DNA of 64,000 bases, from assembly GCA_963723965.1 (NCBI GenBank), contig CAVRSV010000002.1, positions 219,654 through 283,653 of the forward strand, read 5' to 3'. Made by a program: the position numbers and the translations under genes. Of this stretch, positions 1-9,359 are shown piece after piece. A model generated the notes under the pieces. The model was not told the origin of the DNA, searched no databases, and was given only the letters and a program-made list of their open reading frames with translations. Position 1 is the first letter of the stretch; each line of letters begins with the position of its first letter. The DNA is from JARRKC01 sp963723965. GTDB taxonomy: Bacteria > Acidobacteriota > UBA6911 > RPQK01 > JAPXNP01.

Positions 1-1459
1 GCTCTCCGGGATTCACGACATCGAACGCCTGCTGGGCCGGATCACCCTGGAGACGGCCAATGCCCGGGACCTGCTCTCACTGAGAGATTCCCTGGATCGG
101 CTCCCGGAACTCACACAGCTCAAAGACAAGTACTCGAGCCGGATGTTGAAGGCCGAGATCGATCCTCTCGAACAGGTGCGCGGCCTTCTGCGCGACGCCA
201 TCAGCGACGACGCTCCCGCGACGCAGGCCGACGGTCGCATCATTCGCCGCGGCTACAGCGCAGAGCTCGACGAACTGAGGGAAATCGCCTCATCCGGGAA
301 ATCGACCATCGCGCGGGTCGAGGCCGAGGAGCGGGAGAAGACCGGCATCTCCTCCCTCAAGGTGAAGTACAACAAGGTGTTCGGCTACTTCATCGAGGTC
401 ACGCGCACCCACCTCGACTCGGTTCCGGATCGCTATATCCGCAAGCAGACCCTGGCCGGCTCCGAACGTTACATCACACCGGAACTGAAGGAGTACGAGG
501 AAAAGGTTCTCGGGGCCGAGGAGAAGATCCTGGGCCTGGATCGCCAGCTCTTCATCGAAGTGCGGTCGCAGGTTGGTCTGCAGGCGGACCGGATCCAGCA
601 GGTGGCGCGCATCGTCGCCCTCCTGGACGTGCTGGTGGCGTTTGCCGAGGCGGCGCGCAAGCATCGCTATGTCCGACCCGGTCTGGATGAATCGCGGGCG
701 CTGCGGATCGTCGGGGGACGACATCCGGTGCTGGAACTCCAGGGAGGCGAGCCCTTCGTCCCCAATGACCTCCACTGCGATGCCGACGGCGATCAGCTGC
801 TGGTGCTGACCGGACCGAACATGGGCGGCAAGTCGACTTATCTGCGTCAGAACGCCCTGATCGTCATCATGGCCCAGATGGGCTCGTTCGTTCCCGCCGA
901 GGAGGTTCAGCTCGGCCTCGTCGACCGGATCTACACCCGGGTCGGTGCCAGCGACAATCTGGCCCGGGGCCAATCGACCTTCATGGTGGAGATGATCGAG
1001 ACGGCCAAGATCCTCAACACCGCGACGCCGCGCAGTTTCATCCTCCTGGATGAAGTCGGCCGGGGAACCGCAACCTTTGACGGGCTCTCCATCGCCTGGT
1101 CGGTGGCCGAGTACCTGCTGACCGAACCGGATCGGCGCGCGCGAACGCTGTTCGCCACTCATTACCAGGAGTTGACACGCCTGGAAGGTCTGCACGAAGG
1201 CGCCCGCAACTACTGCGTGACGGTCAGCGAAGGCGGCAACGCGATTATCTTCTTTCACAAGGTTCTCCCCGGGACGGCCAGCAAGAGCTACGGAATCGAA
1301 GTCGCCCGGCTCGCGGGAGTGCCGGCGGCGGTCATCGACCGGGCCCGCCAGATTCTGACGCGCCTGGAACGCAAGCAACTCAACCTGACGGGCCGCCCGC
1401 GCTCGTCGACGGTGCCGGAGGAGTCGCTCGACGGACTCCAGAAGGGACTCTTCCAGTAA
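1..1459 (+). CDS. mutS: DNA mismatch repair protein MutS, 3' part (5' end outside window)
   Basis: This is the C-terminal half or more of MutS, the ATPase that recognises mismatches and recruits MutL. The reading frame is open from base 2, so the gene starts upstream of the window. The first visible residues belong to the lever/clamp region (DIERLLGRI). The ATPase domain has a Walker A motif, GPNMGGKST (bases 812-838), and a Walker B/signature block, LLDEVGRGT (1043-1069), followed by the FATHYQELT switch and the helix-turn-helix dimer region. The protein ends in the usual variable tail. The stop is TAA at 1457, and a membrane glycosyltransferase begins 5 bases later, so the two may be co-transcribed although they share no known function. 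Confidence 0.97.
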   Translation, partial: LSGIHDIERLLGRITLETANARDLLSLRDSLDRLPELTQLKDKYSSRMLKAEIDPLEQVRGLLRDAISDDAPATQADGRIIRRGYSAELDELREIASSGKSTIARVEAEEREKTGISSLKVKYNKVFGYFIEVTRTHLDSVPDRYIRKQTLAGSERYITPELKEYEEKVLGAEEKILGLDRQLFIEVRSQVGLQADRIQQVARIVALLDVLVAFAEAARKHRYVRPGLDESRALRIVGGRHPVLELQGGEPFVPNDLHCDADGDQLLVLTGPNMGGKSTYLRQNALIVIMAQMGSFVPAEEVQLGLVDRIYTRVGASDNLARGQSTFMVEMIETAKILNTATPRSFILLDEVGRGTATFDGLSIAWSVAEYLLTEPDRRARTLFATHYQELTRLEGLHEGARNYCVTVSEGGNAIIFFHKVLPGTASKSYGIEVARLAGVPAAVIDRARQILTRLERKQLNLTGRPRSSTVPEESLDGLQKGLFQ

Positions 1460-1463
1460 GATC

Positions 1464-3104
1464 GTGGAAGCTTCGGTGCGGCCTCAGGACCGGAACGTCG
1501 TGCCCGCGTGGCTGATTCTGATCCTGTTTATGGTTCCCTACTTCGTACGACCCGTAGTGTCCACGGTCTGGGATGCGAACGAGGCGTTCTACGTGGAAAC
1601 CCCACGGGAGATGGTGGAATCCGGGAACTGGATCCTGCCCACCTTCAACGGCCAGCCGCGCCTGAACAAGCCGCCCCTCTCCTACTGGATCATCGCGCCG
1701 TTGTACCGGGCGTTCGGGGTGAATCTGCTCTGGGAGCGCCTGGTCATGGCGGTCCTCGCCGCCGCGTCGATTCTGCTCGTGTTCTACCTGGGGCGACTTT
1801 GTTCGACGCGACCCCAGGTCGCCCTGCTCGCCGCCGGCATTTTTGCGACGACCTTTCGCATGATCGTCGTCTCGCGGCGCCTGCTGATCGATCTGCTGCT
1901 GGTCTTCCTTCTCCTGGCCGCGCTGCTGGCCCTGGCCCGCTGGCTCGTCGATCGTTCTCCGGGCGCCTTCATCGGAGCCTGTGCACTCCTCGGTCTCGGA
2001 TTCCTGACCAAAGGCCCCGTGGCCCTGTTTCCCCTCACCGCTCTGCTCCTCTTCCTCGCCCTGAGCGGGCGTCTGGACGAGTTGTTCCGGGCTCCCTGGA
2101 TCCGGGGCGGCATCGTGCTGGCGGTCATTTCACTGTCCTGGTTCGTCGCGCTCGGGCTGACCCACGGCTGGCAGTCGGTGCTGGATTTTTTCCTCCAGGA
2201 GAATCTGGGCCGCTATCTGAACGTGGATTTCGGTCCCCAGCGGGGCTACTTCTACTACGTGGGAGTCTTCCTGGCCGATTTCTTCCCCTGGTCGGTGCTC
2301 CTGCTCGGTGCGCTTCTTGCGCACCGCGTCTCCCGAAAGCAGCTGTACCGTGAACACTTGAACGGATTTCTCCTGATCTGGTGCGTGGTTTACTTCGTGA
2401 TCTTCAGCTTTTCGTTGAATAAACAGGAGTACTACATCCTGCCCATCTATGGTCCCGCGGCCGTGCTCCTGGCCGGTCTCGCCGCCCGTGTCCGACCGAC
2501 GCGCTGGATTGCCGGGCCGGTTGCGGCGGTCCTGGCTGTCGCAGGGCTCCTGCTGGCGCTCGCAACGCACGTTCTGTTTCCCTCCCCCTGGTTCTGGGTT
2601 CCGGCCCTGTTATTGATCCTGTCGGCCTGGCCGGCCTGGCAGGGACGGCTCCTGTGGCTGAGCGTGGGGCTGGCTCTGTTCTTCGCCGCCGCCGCCGCCG
2701 TCTACCTGCCCGACCTCGAGGACTACAAACCGGTCCACTCGCTGGCCGACGTCCTCAAGCGGGAGACCTCACGGGGGCCCCGCGACTGGCAGGCGGGCTA
2801 CTATCGGGTGACCGCGCCGAGCCTGCGATTCTATCTCGACCGAAACATCCTCGAGATCTTCGAACCCGAGGAGGCCGTAGCAGCCCTTCGTCGTGCCGTG
2901 CCGGTCTACCTGATCACCGACCAGGCCGGTTACGATGAGCTGCACGCCGCCCTGGGTGCCGACCTGCCCGTCATCGTCGCCTCCCAGCCCCAGCTGAAGA
3001 CCAACGGGCGCCAGCTCTGGTCGATGCTCACCGCTCCCGAGGATACCGACTGGACCCGCGACGTCCTCCTGGTGACCAATATCCCCGCATCCAGTTCTCC
3101 GTAA
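1464..3104 (+). CDS. GT39/ArnT-like membrane glycosyltransferase
   Basis: This 546-residue integral membrane protein belongs to the family of polyprenyl-phosphate-sugar-dependent glycosyltransferases that includes ArnT and the bacterial protein-O-mannosyltransferases. The N-terminal periplasmic-loop motif WDANEAFYVETPREM (about residues 36-50) carries the acidic and aromatic residues typical of the catalytic loop, and is followed by the family's FNGQPRLNKPPLSYW-type stretch. About ten or more hydrophobic segments follow, then a soluble C-terminal domain of about 130 residues. Such enzymes transfer a sugar from a lipid carrier to lipid A, protein or another acceptor on the outer face of the inner membrane; the acceptor cannot be told from sequence. 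The start is GTG at 1464, four bases after the mutS stop codon. Confidence 0.85.
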   Translation: MEASVRPQDRNVVPAWLILILFMVPYFVRPVVSTVWDANEAFYVETPREMVESGNWILPTFNGQPRLNKPPLSYWIIAPLYRAFGVNLLWERLVMAVLAAASILLVFYLGRLCSTRPQVALLAAGIFATTFRMIVVSRRLLIDLLLVFLLLAALLALARWLVDRSPGAFIGACALLGLGFLTKGPVALFPLTALLLFLALSGRLDELFRAPWIRGGIVLAVISLSWFVALGLTHGWQSVLDFFLQENLGRYLNVDFGPQRGYFYYVGVFLADFFPWSVLLLGALLAHRVSRKQLYREHLNGFLLIWCVVYFVIFSFSLNKQEYYILPIYGPAAVLLAGLAARVRPTRWIAGPVAAVLAVAGLLLALATHVLFPSPWFWVPALLLILSAWPAWQGRLLWLSVGLALFFAAAAAVYLPDLEDYKPVHSLADVLKRETSRGPRDWQAGYYRVTAPSLRFYLDRNILEIFEPEEAVAALRRAVPVYLITDQAGYDELHAALGADLPVIVASQPQLKTNGRQLWSMLTAPEDTDWTRDVLLVTNIPASSSP

Positions 3105-3274
3105 GCGCTTCTGGCGGGATCCCAGACGGACGTCCGAACCGCAACATCCAGGCCCCCCTCCGACGTCACCGATCCCTCGACGCCTGGGCGGCAGACCGCA
3201 ATGTGGACACATCGGGGGGGATCGGGTATCGTTCCCCAATTCGCTTTGACGACCCGTGACCGGGGATGTGACCT

Positions 3275-4744
3275 ATGAGTGATGTGCTCGATTTCGTTCT
3301 CACCCTGACCAATGCCGTGTCCGGATGGATCTGGGGCATGCCCATGGTGGTGCTGCTGTTTGGGACGGGGCTGATCCTGACGTTGCTGACGCGGTTCGTT
3401 CAGGTCCGCTATTTCCGCCAGGCCGTGCGGCTGGTCATGGGGACTGATCAGCCCCCCGAGGACAAGACCCGCGGCAAGTCCGCGGGAGACATCACACCCT
3501 TCCAGGCACTGATGACCGCCCTCTCGTCCACGGTCGGCAACGGCAACATCGCCGGGGTGGCGACGGCCATCGCCGCGGGAGGCCCGGGTGCCGTCGTCTA
3601 TATGTGGCTGACCGCGATCCTGGGCATGGCGACGACCTATTCGGAAGGTACCCTGGCCATCCTCTTCCGGGTCCGCATGGAGGATGGATCGATGGCGGGC
3701 GGCCCCATGTACTACTGCCGCTACGGCATCCGCAATCAGCGCGTGGCGGTGATCGCCGGCGCCGTCTTTGCCGTGTCGGGAATCCTGGCCACGCTGCTCG
3801 GCACGGGCAACATGTTCCAGAGCCAGTCCATGACGCTGGCGGCCAAACAGCAGTTCGGACTCCCGGTCTGGCTGTCGGGAGCTCTCATCGCCTTCCTGGC
3901 GGGCCTGGTCATCATCGGCGGGATCAGCCGCATCGGCCGGGTGGCGGAGAAGCTCGTTCCCACCATGATCGTCTGCTACTTCCTGGGGGCGCTCGTGGTC
4001 CTGCTGGCCAACCTGAGTCAGGTGCCGGCAGCCTTCGAATTGATCTTCTACTCGGCCTGGAACCCCCAGGCGGCCTTCGGCGGAGCTGTCGGCATCGGAG
4101 TTCAGCAGGCCCTGCGCTTCGGCGTCGCCCGGGGGCTACTCTCCAACGAAGCCGGTCTGGGGAGTTCTCCCATCGCCCACGGGGCGGCCCGCACGAGATA
4201 CCCGGTCTGCCAGGGCTCGATAGCAATGATGGGCGTCTTCATCGATACCCTCGTGGTCTGCACGCTCACGGCGCTGGTCATCGTGATCACCGGCGCCTAC
4301 CGGGGATCGACCCTGATGGTGGAGCACGGCCTGTCGGGGGCGGATCTCACCGTCCATGCCTTCAACATCGGCATGCCCGGAGTCCTCGCCGGATGGGGCG
4401 GAACCATCGTCGTTTTGTCCTCTCTGCTGTTCGGCTTTACCACCCTGCTGGGCTGGAGCTATTACGGGCAGATCTGCTGTGAATACCTGTTTGGCGTCGG
4501 TGCGGTCCGGCCCTACCGGGTGGTCTTCATCATCCTGGTCTTTCTCGGCTCGCTGTTGACGGGACAGTACGCTCCGATCATCACGAACATTGGCGACATC
4601 TTCAACGCCGTCATGGCGTTTCCCAATCTGATCGGACTCCTGGTGTTGGCCGGCGTGGTGGCCCGCGTGACCCTGTCCACCTACCGGGCCGGAGACATGA
4701 GAGTCGAGACGGCAAGCCCCATCGACGTGTTCAATTCCCGCTAG
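3275..4744 (+). CDS. Sodium:alanine/glycine symporter, AgcS family
   Basis: This is a 489-residue transporter with about 10-11 hydrophobic segments that imports small neutral amino acids with Na+ or H+. The family signature blocks are present: TALSSTVGNGNIAG near residue 85, AGGPMYYCRYGI near residue 133, and LLSNEAGLGSSPIAHGAART near residue 290. Length matches the family. The ATG at 3275 lies 170 bases after the glycosyltransferase, so the gene probably has its own promoter. The next gene starts 45 bases downstream on the same strand but is unrelated in function. Confidence 0.93.
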   Translation: MSDVLDFVLTLTNAVSGWIWGMPMVVLLFGTGLILTLLTRFVQVRYFRQAVRLVMGTDQPPEDKTRGKSAGDITPFQALMTALSSTVGNGNIAGVATAIAAGGPGAVVYMWLTAILGMATTYSEGTLAILFRVRMEDGSMAGGPMYYCRYGIRNQRVAVIAGAVFAVSGILATLLGTGNMFQSQSMTLAAKQQFGLPVWLSGALIAFLAGLVIIGGISRIGRVAEKLVPTMIVCYFLGALVVLLANLSQVPAAFELIFYSAWNPQAAFGGAVGIGVQQALRFGVARGLLSNEAGLGSSPIAHGAARTRYPVCQGSIAMMGVFIDTLVVCTLTALVIVITGAYRGSTLMVEHGLSGADLTVHAFNIGMPGVLAGWGGTIVVLSSLLFGFTTLLGWSYYGQICCEYLFGVGAVRPYRVVFIILVFLGSLLTGQYAPIITNIGDIFNAVMAFPNLIGLLVLAGVVARVTLSTYRAGDMRVETASPIDVFNSR

Positions 4745-4789
4745 TGCCCCGACCCGTCTCCTTGCCAGCGGCGCGCCCGGGCTGACACA

Positions 4790-5653
4790 ATGGCGATCGT
4801 GGACATCTATCGCGAAATCGTGCGCATCCGGGAGGCGGGCGAACGGGCGGCTCTGGCGACCATCGTCCGACGTCTGGGCAGCACTCCCCGCAAGGACAGC
4901 GCCAAAATGCTGATCCGCGAGGACGGAACCGCCGTAGGGTCCGTCGGCGGAGGCTGTGTCGAGGGGGAGGTCTGGCAGAAGGCCCGGGAGGTCATTCGCA
5001 GCGGACGTCCCCACCTGCTCAGTTTCGACCTCAACAACGAGGATGCCGCCAACGACGGCCTGGTCTGCGGCGGCCGGGTCGAGATCTTCATCGAGCCCAT
5101 CATGAGCGAAGAAAGACTGGTCATTCTCGGGGCGGGACATCTCGGACAGGCCATCAGCCGGCTGGCCGGGCAGGTGGACTTCAAAGTCACGGTGGCCGAC
5201 GACCGCGAGAGCTTTGCCAGCCGTGAGCGCTTTCCGGAGGCCGAGCGCGTCGTCGTCACCGATTTCGGAACGGCCTTCTCCGATATTCCCGTCGACTCGA
5301 ACACCTTCATCCTGATCGTGACCCGGGGGCACTCCCACGATCAGATTGCGACGGAGCAGGCCGTGCAGACGCCCGCCCGCTACGTCGGCCTCGTCGGGAG
5401 CCGGCGCAAGATCAAGCTCATCGTCGAATCGCTTCTTCAAAAGGGACTTACGCCGGAACACTTCAGGAACCTTGTCGCCCCCATCGGCCTGCCCATCGGC
5501 TCGGAGACGCCGGAGGAAATCGCCGTCAGCGTCGTGGCCGAACTGATTGCCGTGCGCAAGGGCGTGCACCAGCGAAGCGAGAAGCAGATGTGGGTACAGC
5601 GGCTGGTCGAGGGCCAGAAGGTGGCCAGCGAGGCCTGCCAATCCAGCGAATAG
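4790..5653 (+). CDS. XdhC/CoxI-family molybdoenzyme accessory protein
   Basis: This 287-residue protein has the two-part XdhC layout. The N-terminal XdhC/CoxI domain contains GSVGGGCVEGE around residue 50, and the C-terminal Rossmann-like domain contains LGAGHLGQ near residue 113 and VGLVGSRRK near residue 199. Family members bind the molybdenum cofactor, help its sulfuration and insert it into xanthine-dehydrogenase-type enzymes. No molybdoenzyme subunit lies in this window, so the partner must be elsewhere or the protein has a different client. The start at 4790 has no good Shine-Dalgarno sequence in the 45 bases after the agcS-type gene. Confidence 0.88.
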   Translation: MAIVDIYREIVRIREAGERAALATIVRRLGSTPRKDSAKMLIREDGTAVGSVGGGCVEGEVWQKAREVIRSGRPHLLSFDLNNEDAANDGLVCGGRVEIFIEPIMSEERLVILGAGHLGQAISRLAGQVDFKVTVADDRESFASRERFPEAERVVVTDFGTAFSDIPVDSNTFILIVTRGHSHDQIATEQAVQTPARYVGLVGSRRKIKLIVESLLQKGLTPEHFRNLVAPIGLPIGSETPEEIAVSVVAELIAVRKGVHQRSEKQMWVQRLVEGQKVASEACQSSE

Positions 5654-5699
5654 ACGGTCGGGACCACGAGTCCCCCGGAACTGGCGATCCGCTCGCTCG

Positions 5700-6320
5700 T
5701 CACTCCGACAGGCAGCGGGCGATCTCGCTTTCCCTCTCTCCAGGCCGAACGATGCGGAAGGGGCGTGTCGTGAGGTCCAGCACGGTGGAGGGCCGGCTCG
5801 GCAACAGCGTGCCTCCGTCGATGAACAAATCGACCCCGGCACCAAAGAGTCGCCGCAGGACCGCGGGAGAACCGTCGTACTCCTGGCCCGACCGGTTGGC
5901 ACTGGTCGAAACCAGGGGAACCTGGAGGAGATCGAGCCAGGTCTGGAGAAACGATGAGGACGGCCAGCGGATTCCGACTTTGCCCCCTTCACCCTGCAAC
6001 TCGGTGGGAATGCGCGGGTGCGCTTCGAGCAGAACCGTCAGAGGGCCCGGCCAGAATCTCCGCAGCAGCGGACCGGCTTCCTGCGGAACGGATCGAGCAA
6101 GTTCCTCGAGTTGAGGCAGGGAGCGGATCAGCACGAGCATTCCCTTCTCCCGGGAGCGTCCCTTGAGGAGCAGGAGACGGCGCAGCGATTCGGTCTGGTA
6201 TGCGTCACACCCGAGGCCGTAGATCGTATCGGTGGGATAGAGTGCGATCCCGCCGCGCCGGACCGTTTGCGCGGCATCGCGCAGAGTCCCCACATCCGGG
6301 TTGCGCAGATCGATCCTCAT
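5700..6320 (-). CDS. L-threonylcarbamoyladenylate synthase (Sua5/YrdC/YciO family)
   Basis: This 206-residue enzyme makes threonylcarbamoyl-AMP from threonine, bicarbonate and ATP, the first step of the universal t6A37 modification of ANN-decoding tRNAs. The nucleotide-binding signature PTDTIYGLGCDA lies at residues 29-40, followed by LKGRSREKGM and the conserved STSANRSGQ block around residue 140. It is the short form, without the extra C-terminal Sua5 domain. It is transcribed divergently from the TrmH-type methyltransferase at 6346; the two starts are only 25 bases apart and share a symmetric -10 element. Confidence 0.93.
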   Translation of the reverse strand: MRIDLRNPDVGTLRDAAQTVRRGGIALYPTDTIYGLGCDAYQTESLRRLLLLKGRSREKGMLVLIRSLPQLEELARSVPQEAGPLLRRFWPGPLTVLLEAHPRIPTELQGEGGKVGIRWPSSSFLQTWLDLLQVPLVSTSANRSGQEYDGSPAVLRRLFGAGVDLFIDGGTLLPSRPSTVLDLTTRPFRIVRPGERESEIARCLSE

Positions 6321-6330
6321 CGTGCCTCAG

Positions 6331-6340
6331 GATACAATAG
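6331..6340. promoter_or_regulatory. Shared symmetric -10 element of a divergent gene pair
   Basis: The 10 bases between the divergent starts read as TACAAT on the plus strand (6333-6338) and TATTGT on the minus strand (6339-6334), so both directions carry a -10-like hexamer at nearly the same position. A start site 7 bases downstream on the plus strand would fall at about 6345, immediately before the GTG of the methyltransferase. On the minus strand it would fall at about 6327, 7 bases before the ATG of the Sua5 gene. No convincing -35 hexamer is visible either way. Confidence 0.45.
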
Positions 6341-6345
6341 CCGTC

Positions 6346-7131
6346 GTGGCAGCTCCTCCCATCCGCGAGATCCGCAGCGTTCAGAACCCTTCGTTCAAGC
6401 AGTGGAGGAACTGGATTCTGGATCCCTCCAGCCGTGACTGCCCGTGCCTGCCCGTCGAGGGGGACAAACAGGTTCGCGAGCTGCTGACAGGGCGCAGGGC
6501 GCGTCTGCTGGTCGTGTCCGAGAGCCGACGCAACGACTGGCTGCCGCAGAGGGCGAGGAGCTCCGAGACGGTCGTCGTGCCCGACCGCCTGGCGGAGAAG
6601 CTGAGTCCGGTCCGACACTCCCAGGGCATCCTCGCGTTCTTCGACAAGCCCGAGTGGACCTGGTCCGATCTGACGAACTCCGTCGTCTATGCCGACGGTC
6701 TCCAGGATCCGGGCAACCTGGGGACCATTGTCCGAACGGCCGCCGCTACCGGCCTCTTCAGCGTCGTGACGGCGCCGGATACGGTCTCCTGCTTCAACGA
6801 CAAGGTCGTGCGGGCGACGGCGGGCTACCTGTTCACCGTGCCGATTCTCCAGCACCATCCCTTACCGGACCTGCTCCGGAGGGGCTACGCCCTGGTTGTG
6901 GCGGATTCCGGTCACGGACACGACCTCTTTTCTTTTCCGTTCCGTCCACCGCTGGCCGTCGTCGTCGGGCGCGAAGGTGGAAGCCGTCTCGAGGGACACG
7001 AGGGCGCGACGAGGCTTCGCATTCCCATGGCGGAGGGCGTGGACAGTCTCAACGCAGCCGTGGCCGCCGGGCTGATCATGTACGAGGCCCTGCGCAGGCA
7101 ACTGCAAGGAGAAACGTGGTCTGCCGTTTGA
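6346..7131 (+). CDS. TrmH/SpoU-family RNA 2'-O-methyltransferase
   Basis: This SPOUT-fold methyltransferase is of the SpoU/TrmH type, which methylates a ribose 2'-OH in tRNA or rRNA using S-adenosylmethionine. The three family motifs are visible: LQDPGNLGTIVRTA (motif 1), VVGREGGSRLEGH (motif 2, a variant of the usual G-x-E-x-x-G) and IPMAEGVDSLNAAVAAG (motif 3, part of the knot that binds the cofactor). An N-terminal substrate-binding domain of about 100 residues precedes them. An in-frame TTG at 6301 would lie inside the divergent Sua5 gene, so GTG at 6346 is the better start. It has no Shine-Dalgarno sequence and may be read from a leaderless or nearly leaderless transcript. The RNA target is unknown. 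Confidence 0.88.
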   Translation: MAAPPIREIRSVQNPSFKQWRNWILDPSSRDCPCLPVEGDKQVRELLTGRRARLLVVSESRRNDWLPQRARSSETVVVPDRLAEKLSPVRHSQGILAFFDKPEWTWSDLTNSVVYADGLQDPGNLGTIVRTAAATGLFSVVTAPDTVSCFNDKVVRATAGYLFTVPILQHHPLPDLLRRGYALVVADSGHGHDLFSFPFRPPLAVVVGREGGSRLEGHEGATRLRIPMAEGVDSLNAAVAAGLIMYEALRRQLQGETWSAV

Positions 7132-7250
7132 GACTCTCGATTTGCGGGAAAGACGGGGGAAGCTCACCCCCTGGAGAGTGGCCGGCCGACGAATTCGGAG
7201 CCGGGGGACGGTTCTGACGTCCAGCCGCACAAAGGCAAAGGACTTTCTGC

Positions 7251-8624
7251 ATGTCCCATGACCTGTTTTCAGATTTCGACGAGGATTTCCGGGAAGCGGC
7301 CGACGAACATCCGGGTGACCGGCCTCGGCCTCTCGCTGACCGGATGCGCCCGACGACCCTGGATGAGATCGTCGGACAGGAGCATCTGCTGGGACCGGAC
7401 AAATTCCTGCGCCAGGCGGTCCGGTCGGACCAGATCCCGTCCATGATCCTCTGGGGCCCACCGGGCGTGGGCAAGACCACCCTGGCCCAGATCATCGCCC
7501 GGGAGACGCACGCGCATTTCATCGCCATGAGTGCCGTGCTGTCGGGAGTGAAGGATGTCAGAAAGGTCATCGAGGAGGCCCGCTACCAGCGGCGAACCGC
7601 CAACCGCCCCACCATTCTCTTCGTGGATGAGATCCATCGATTCAACAAGGCCCAGCAGGACGCCTTTCTCGCCCACGTCGAAGACGGCACGCTGGTCCTC
7701 ATCGGCGCCACCACCGAGAACCCTTCCTTTGAGGTCATCGCCCCTCTTTTGTCGCGAACCCGGGTCCTCGTCCTGCATGCCCTGACCGACGATCAGGTGC
7801 TCCAAATCCTGCAACGAGCGCTCCGGGACTCGGAGCGGGGACTGGGCGGCGCGGGCATCGAGGCACCGCCCGAGGTCCTGCTCAAGCTGGCCCAGTTCGC
7901 CAACGGGGACGCCCGGTCCGCACTCAACGCACTGGAGGTCGCTGCCCAGCTTGCCCGACAGATCGATCCCGAGCATGCGTGTATTTCACAGCAGGTTCTC
8001 GAGTCTGCACTGCAACACAAGAGCCTGTTCTACGACAAGGCCGGAGAGGAGCACTACAATCTCATCTCGGCGCTGCACAAGTCGCTGCGCAACAGCGACG
8101 CCGACGCGGCGCTGTACTGGCTGGCGCGCATGCTGGAGGCCGGCGAGGACCCGCTCTACATCGCACGCCGCCTGGTCCGCTTCGCTTCCGAAGACGTCGG
8201 GATGGCCGACCCGAAGGCGCTCGGATACGCCCTCGACGGCATGAACGCCTTTCACTTCATCGGGTTACCGGAGGGCAAACTGGCCCTCGCTCAGGTCGTC
8301 GTCTACCTCGCACTGACGGCCAAATCGAATGCCGTCTACCGTGCCTATCGCGAGGCGGCTTCCGACGTTGCCGCAACCCGAAACGATCCCGTCCCCCTTC
8401 ATCTGCGCAACGCCCCCACCCGGCTCATGAAGGAGCTGGGCTACTCGGAGGGGTACCGCTACGCCCATGATGAGGAGGAAGGGATCTCCGTCATGGAATG
8501 CCTGCCGGAAAACCTCCGAGGACGGCGTTACTATCACCCCTCGAAGCACGGTCTCGAGAAGTCCTGGGCGGAGCGGCTCCGGCAAATCGAACAGCTTCGT
8601 CGTGACCGCGCCCGTCAGAAGTAG
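7251..8624 (+). CDS. rarA: Replication-associated recombination protein A (RarA/MgsA) AAA+ ATPase
   Basis: This 457-residue AAA+ ATPase acts at stalled replication forks and is related to clamp-loader subunits and RuvB. Walker A is GPPGVGKTT at residues 69-77, Walker B with the family-specific extension is FVDEIHRFNKAQQDAF from residue 124, and sensor 1 is IGATTENPSF. The C-terminal oligomerisation domain has the conserved RARRLVRFASEDVGMADP-like stretch. Length and order match RarA. The start ATG is at 7251; the 119 bases upstream contain no gene. Confidence 0.95.
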   Translation: MSHDLFSDFDEDFREAADEHPGDRPRPLADRMRPTTLDEIVGQEHLLGPDKFLRQAVRSDQIPSMILWGPPGVGKTTLAQIIARETHAHFIAMSAVLSGVKDVRKVIEEARYQRRTANRPTILFVDEIHRFNKAQQDAFLAHVEDGTLVLIGATTENPSFEVIAPLLSRTRVLVLHALTDDQVLQILQRALRDSERGLGGAGIEAPPEVLLKLAQFANGDARSALNALEVAAQLARQIDPEHACISQQVLESALQHKSLFYDKAGEEHYNLISALHKSLRNSDADAALYWLARMLEAGEDPLYIARRLVRFASEDVGMADPKALGYALDGMNAFHFIGLPEGKLALAQVVVYLALTAKSNAVYRAYREAASDVAATRNDPVPLHLRNAPTRLMKELGYSEGYRYAHDEEEGISVMECLPENLRGRRYYHPSKHGLEKSWAERLRQIEQLRRDRARQK

Positions 8625-8657
8625 GATATACTCGAATCAGCAAATAGGAGGCCGCCG

Positions 8658-9359
8658 ATGAAGAGAGAAGTCCTTCTTTTCCTATGCCTTGGGATTCTGT
8701 TGACGGCGCCGGCCCTGGCTCAAAGGGACGACACGCACACCCTGATCAGTACCGGCGAAGGGATCCGGAAGGCTCCACCGGACCATGCGACGATTCGGCT
8801 TGGCGCCAGCCGCGACGGCGCCACGGCCAAGGAAGCCCAGCTCTCGGTCAATACCGTGATGCAGGCCGTCCTGGCCCAGATCTCCTCCCTCGGGATCAAT
8901 CCCGACGCCGTCCAGACGTCCAGACTGCAGCTGCTTCCTACTCGGGACCCGCGCGATCACACCCACGTGACCGGATATCAAGCCAGCCACGAGATCACCA
9001 TCGATCTCGATGACTTCGACATGATCGCCCCGGCCGTCGACCGGGCGCTCAACGCGGGCGTGAACGAACTGCAGGGTGTCACCTATAGCCTGCAGGATGA
9101 CACGCAGCTCCGGCAGGAGGCTCTGGCAGATGCGATCCGCTCGGCGCGCAGCAAGGCCGAAGTGATGGCCCAGGCGGCCAAGGTGTCGCTGGGCCGGGTC
9201 CTCGAGATCTCCGAGGCAGGCGGCGGCGCCACTCCTCCGCCGTCTCCCGTCTATCGCATGGCCGCCATGGAATCGTCCGCCACGCCGGTGCTGCCCGGTC
9301 TGGTGGAGGTCAGGGCCCAGGTCGTCGTTCGGTACGCCATTGGGGAGCCGACTCGATGA
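8658..9359 (+). CDS. Exported SIMPL-domain protein (DUF541)
   Basis: This 233-residue periplasmic or outer-membrane-associated protein has a clear signal peptide (MKREVLLFL to about PALA, cleavage near residue 21). The SIMPL domain contains ISTGEGIRKAPPDHATIRLG and the C-terminal ADAIRSARSKAEVMAQAAKV helix block. SIMPL proteins are widespread and poorly understood, with roles proposed in stress protection and receptor signalling in various organisms. AGGAGG lies 8 bases before the ATG, and a -10-like TATACT lies near 8627. The TGA stop overlaps the ATG of the following membrane protease (ATGA), so the two are translationally coupled and may act together in envelope stress. Confidence 0.9.
   Translation: MKREVLLFLCLGILLTAPALAQRDDTHTLISTGEGIRKAPPDHATIRLGASRDGATAKEAQLSVNTVMQAVLAQISSLGINPDAVQTSRLQLLPTRDPRDHTHVTGYQASHEITIDLDDFDMIAPAVDRALNAGVNELQGVTYSLQDDTQLRQEALADAIRSARSKAEVMAQAAKVSLGRVLEISEAGGGATPPPSPVYRMAAMESSATPVLPGLVEVRAQVVVRYAIGEPTR

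Noticed and set aside
290..1378. Long minus-strand frame inside mutS
   Set aside because: It lies wholly opposite the conserved MutS coding sequence, has a low-complexity Arg/Gly/Asp-rich translation and no recognisable motif; it is a by-product of high GC content.
4136..5992. 618-codon minus-strand frame
   Set aside because: It runs opposite the AgcS and XdhC genes, both with clear family motifs; its own translation shows no domain.
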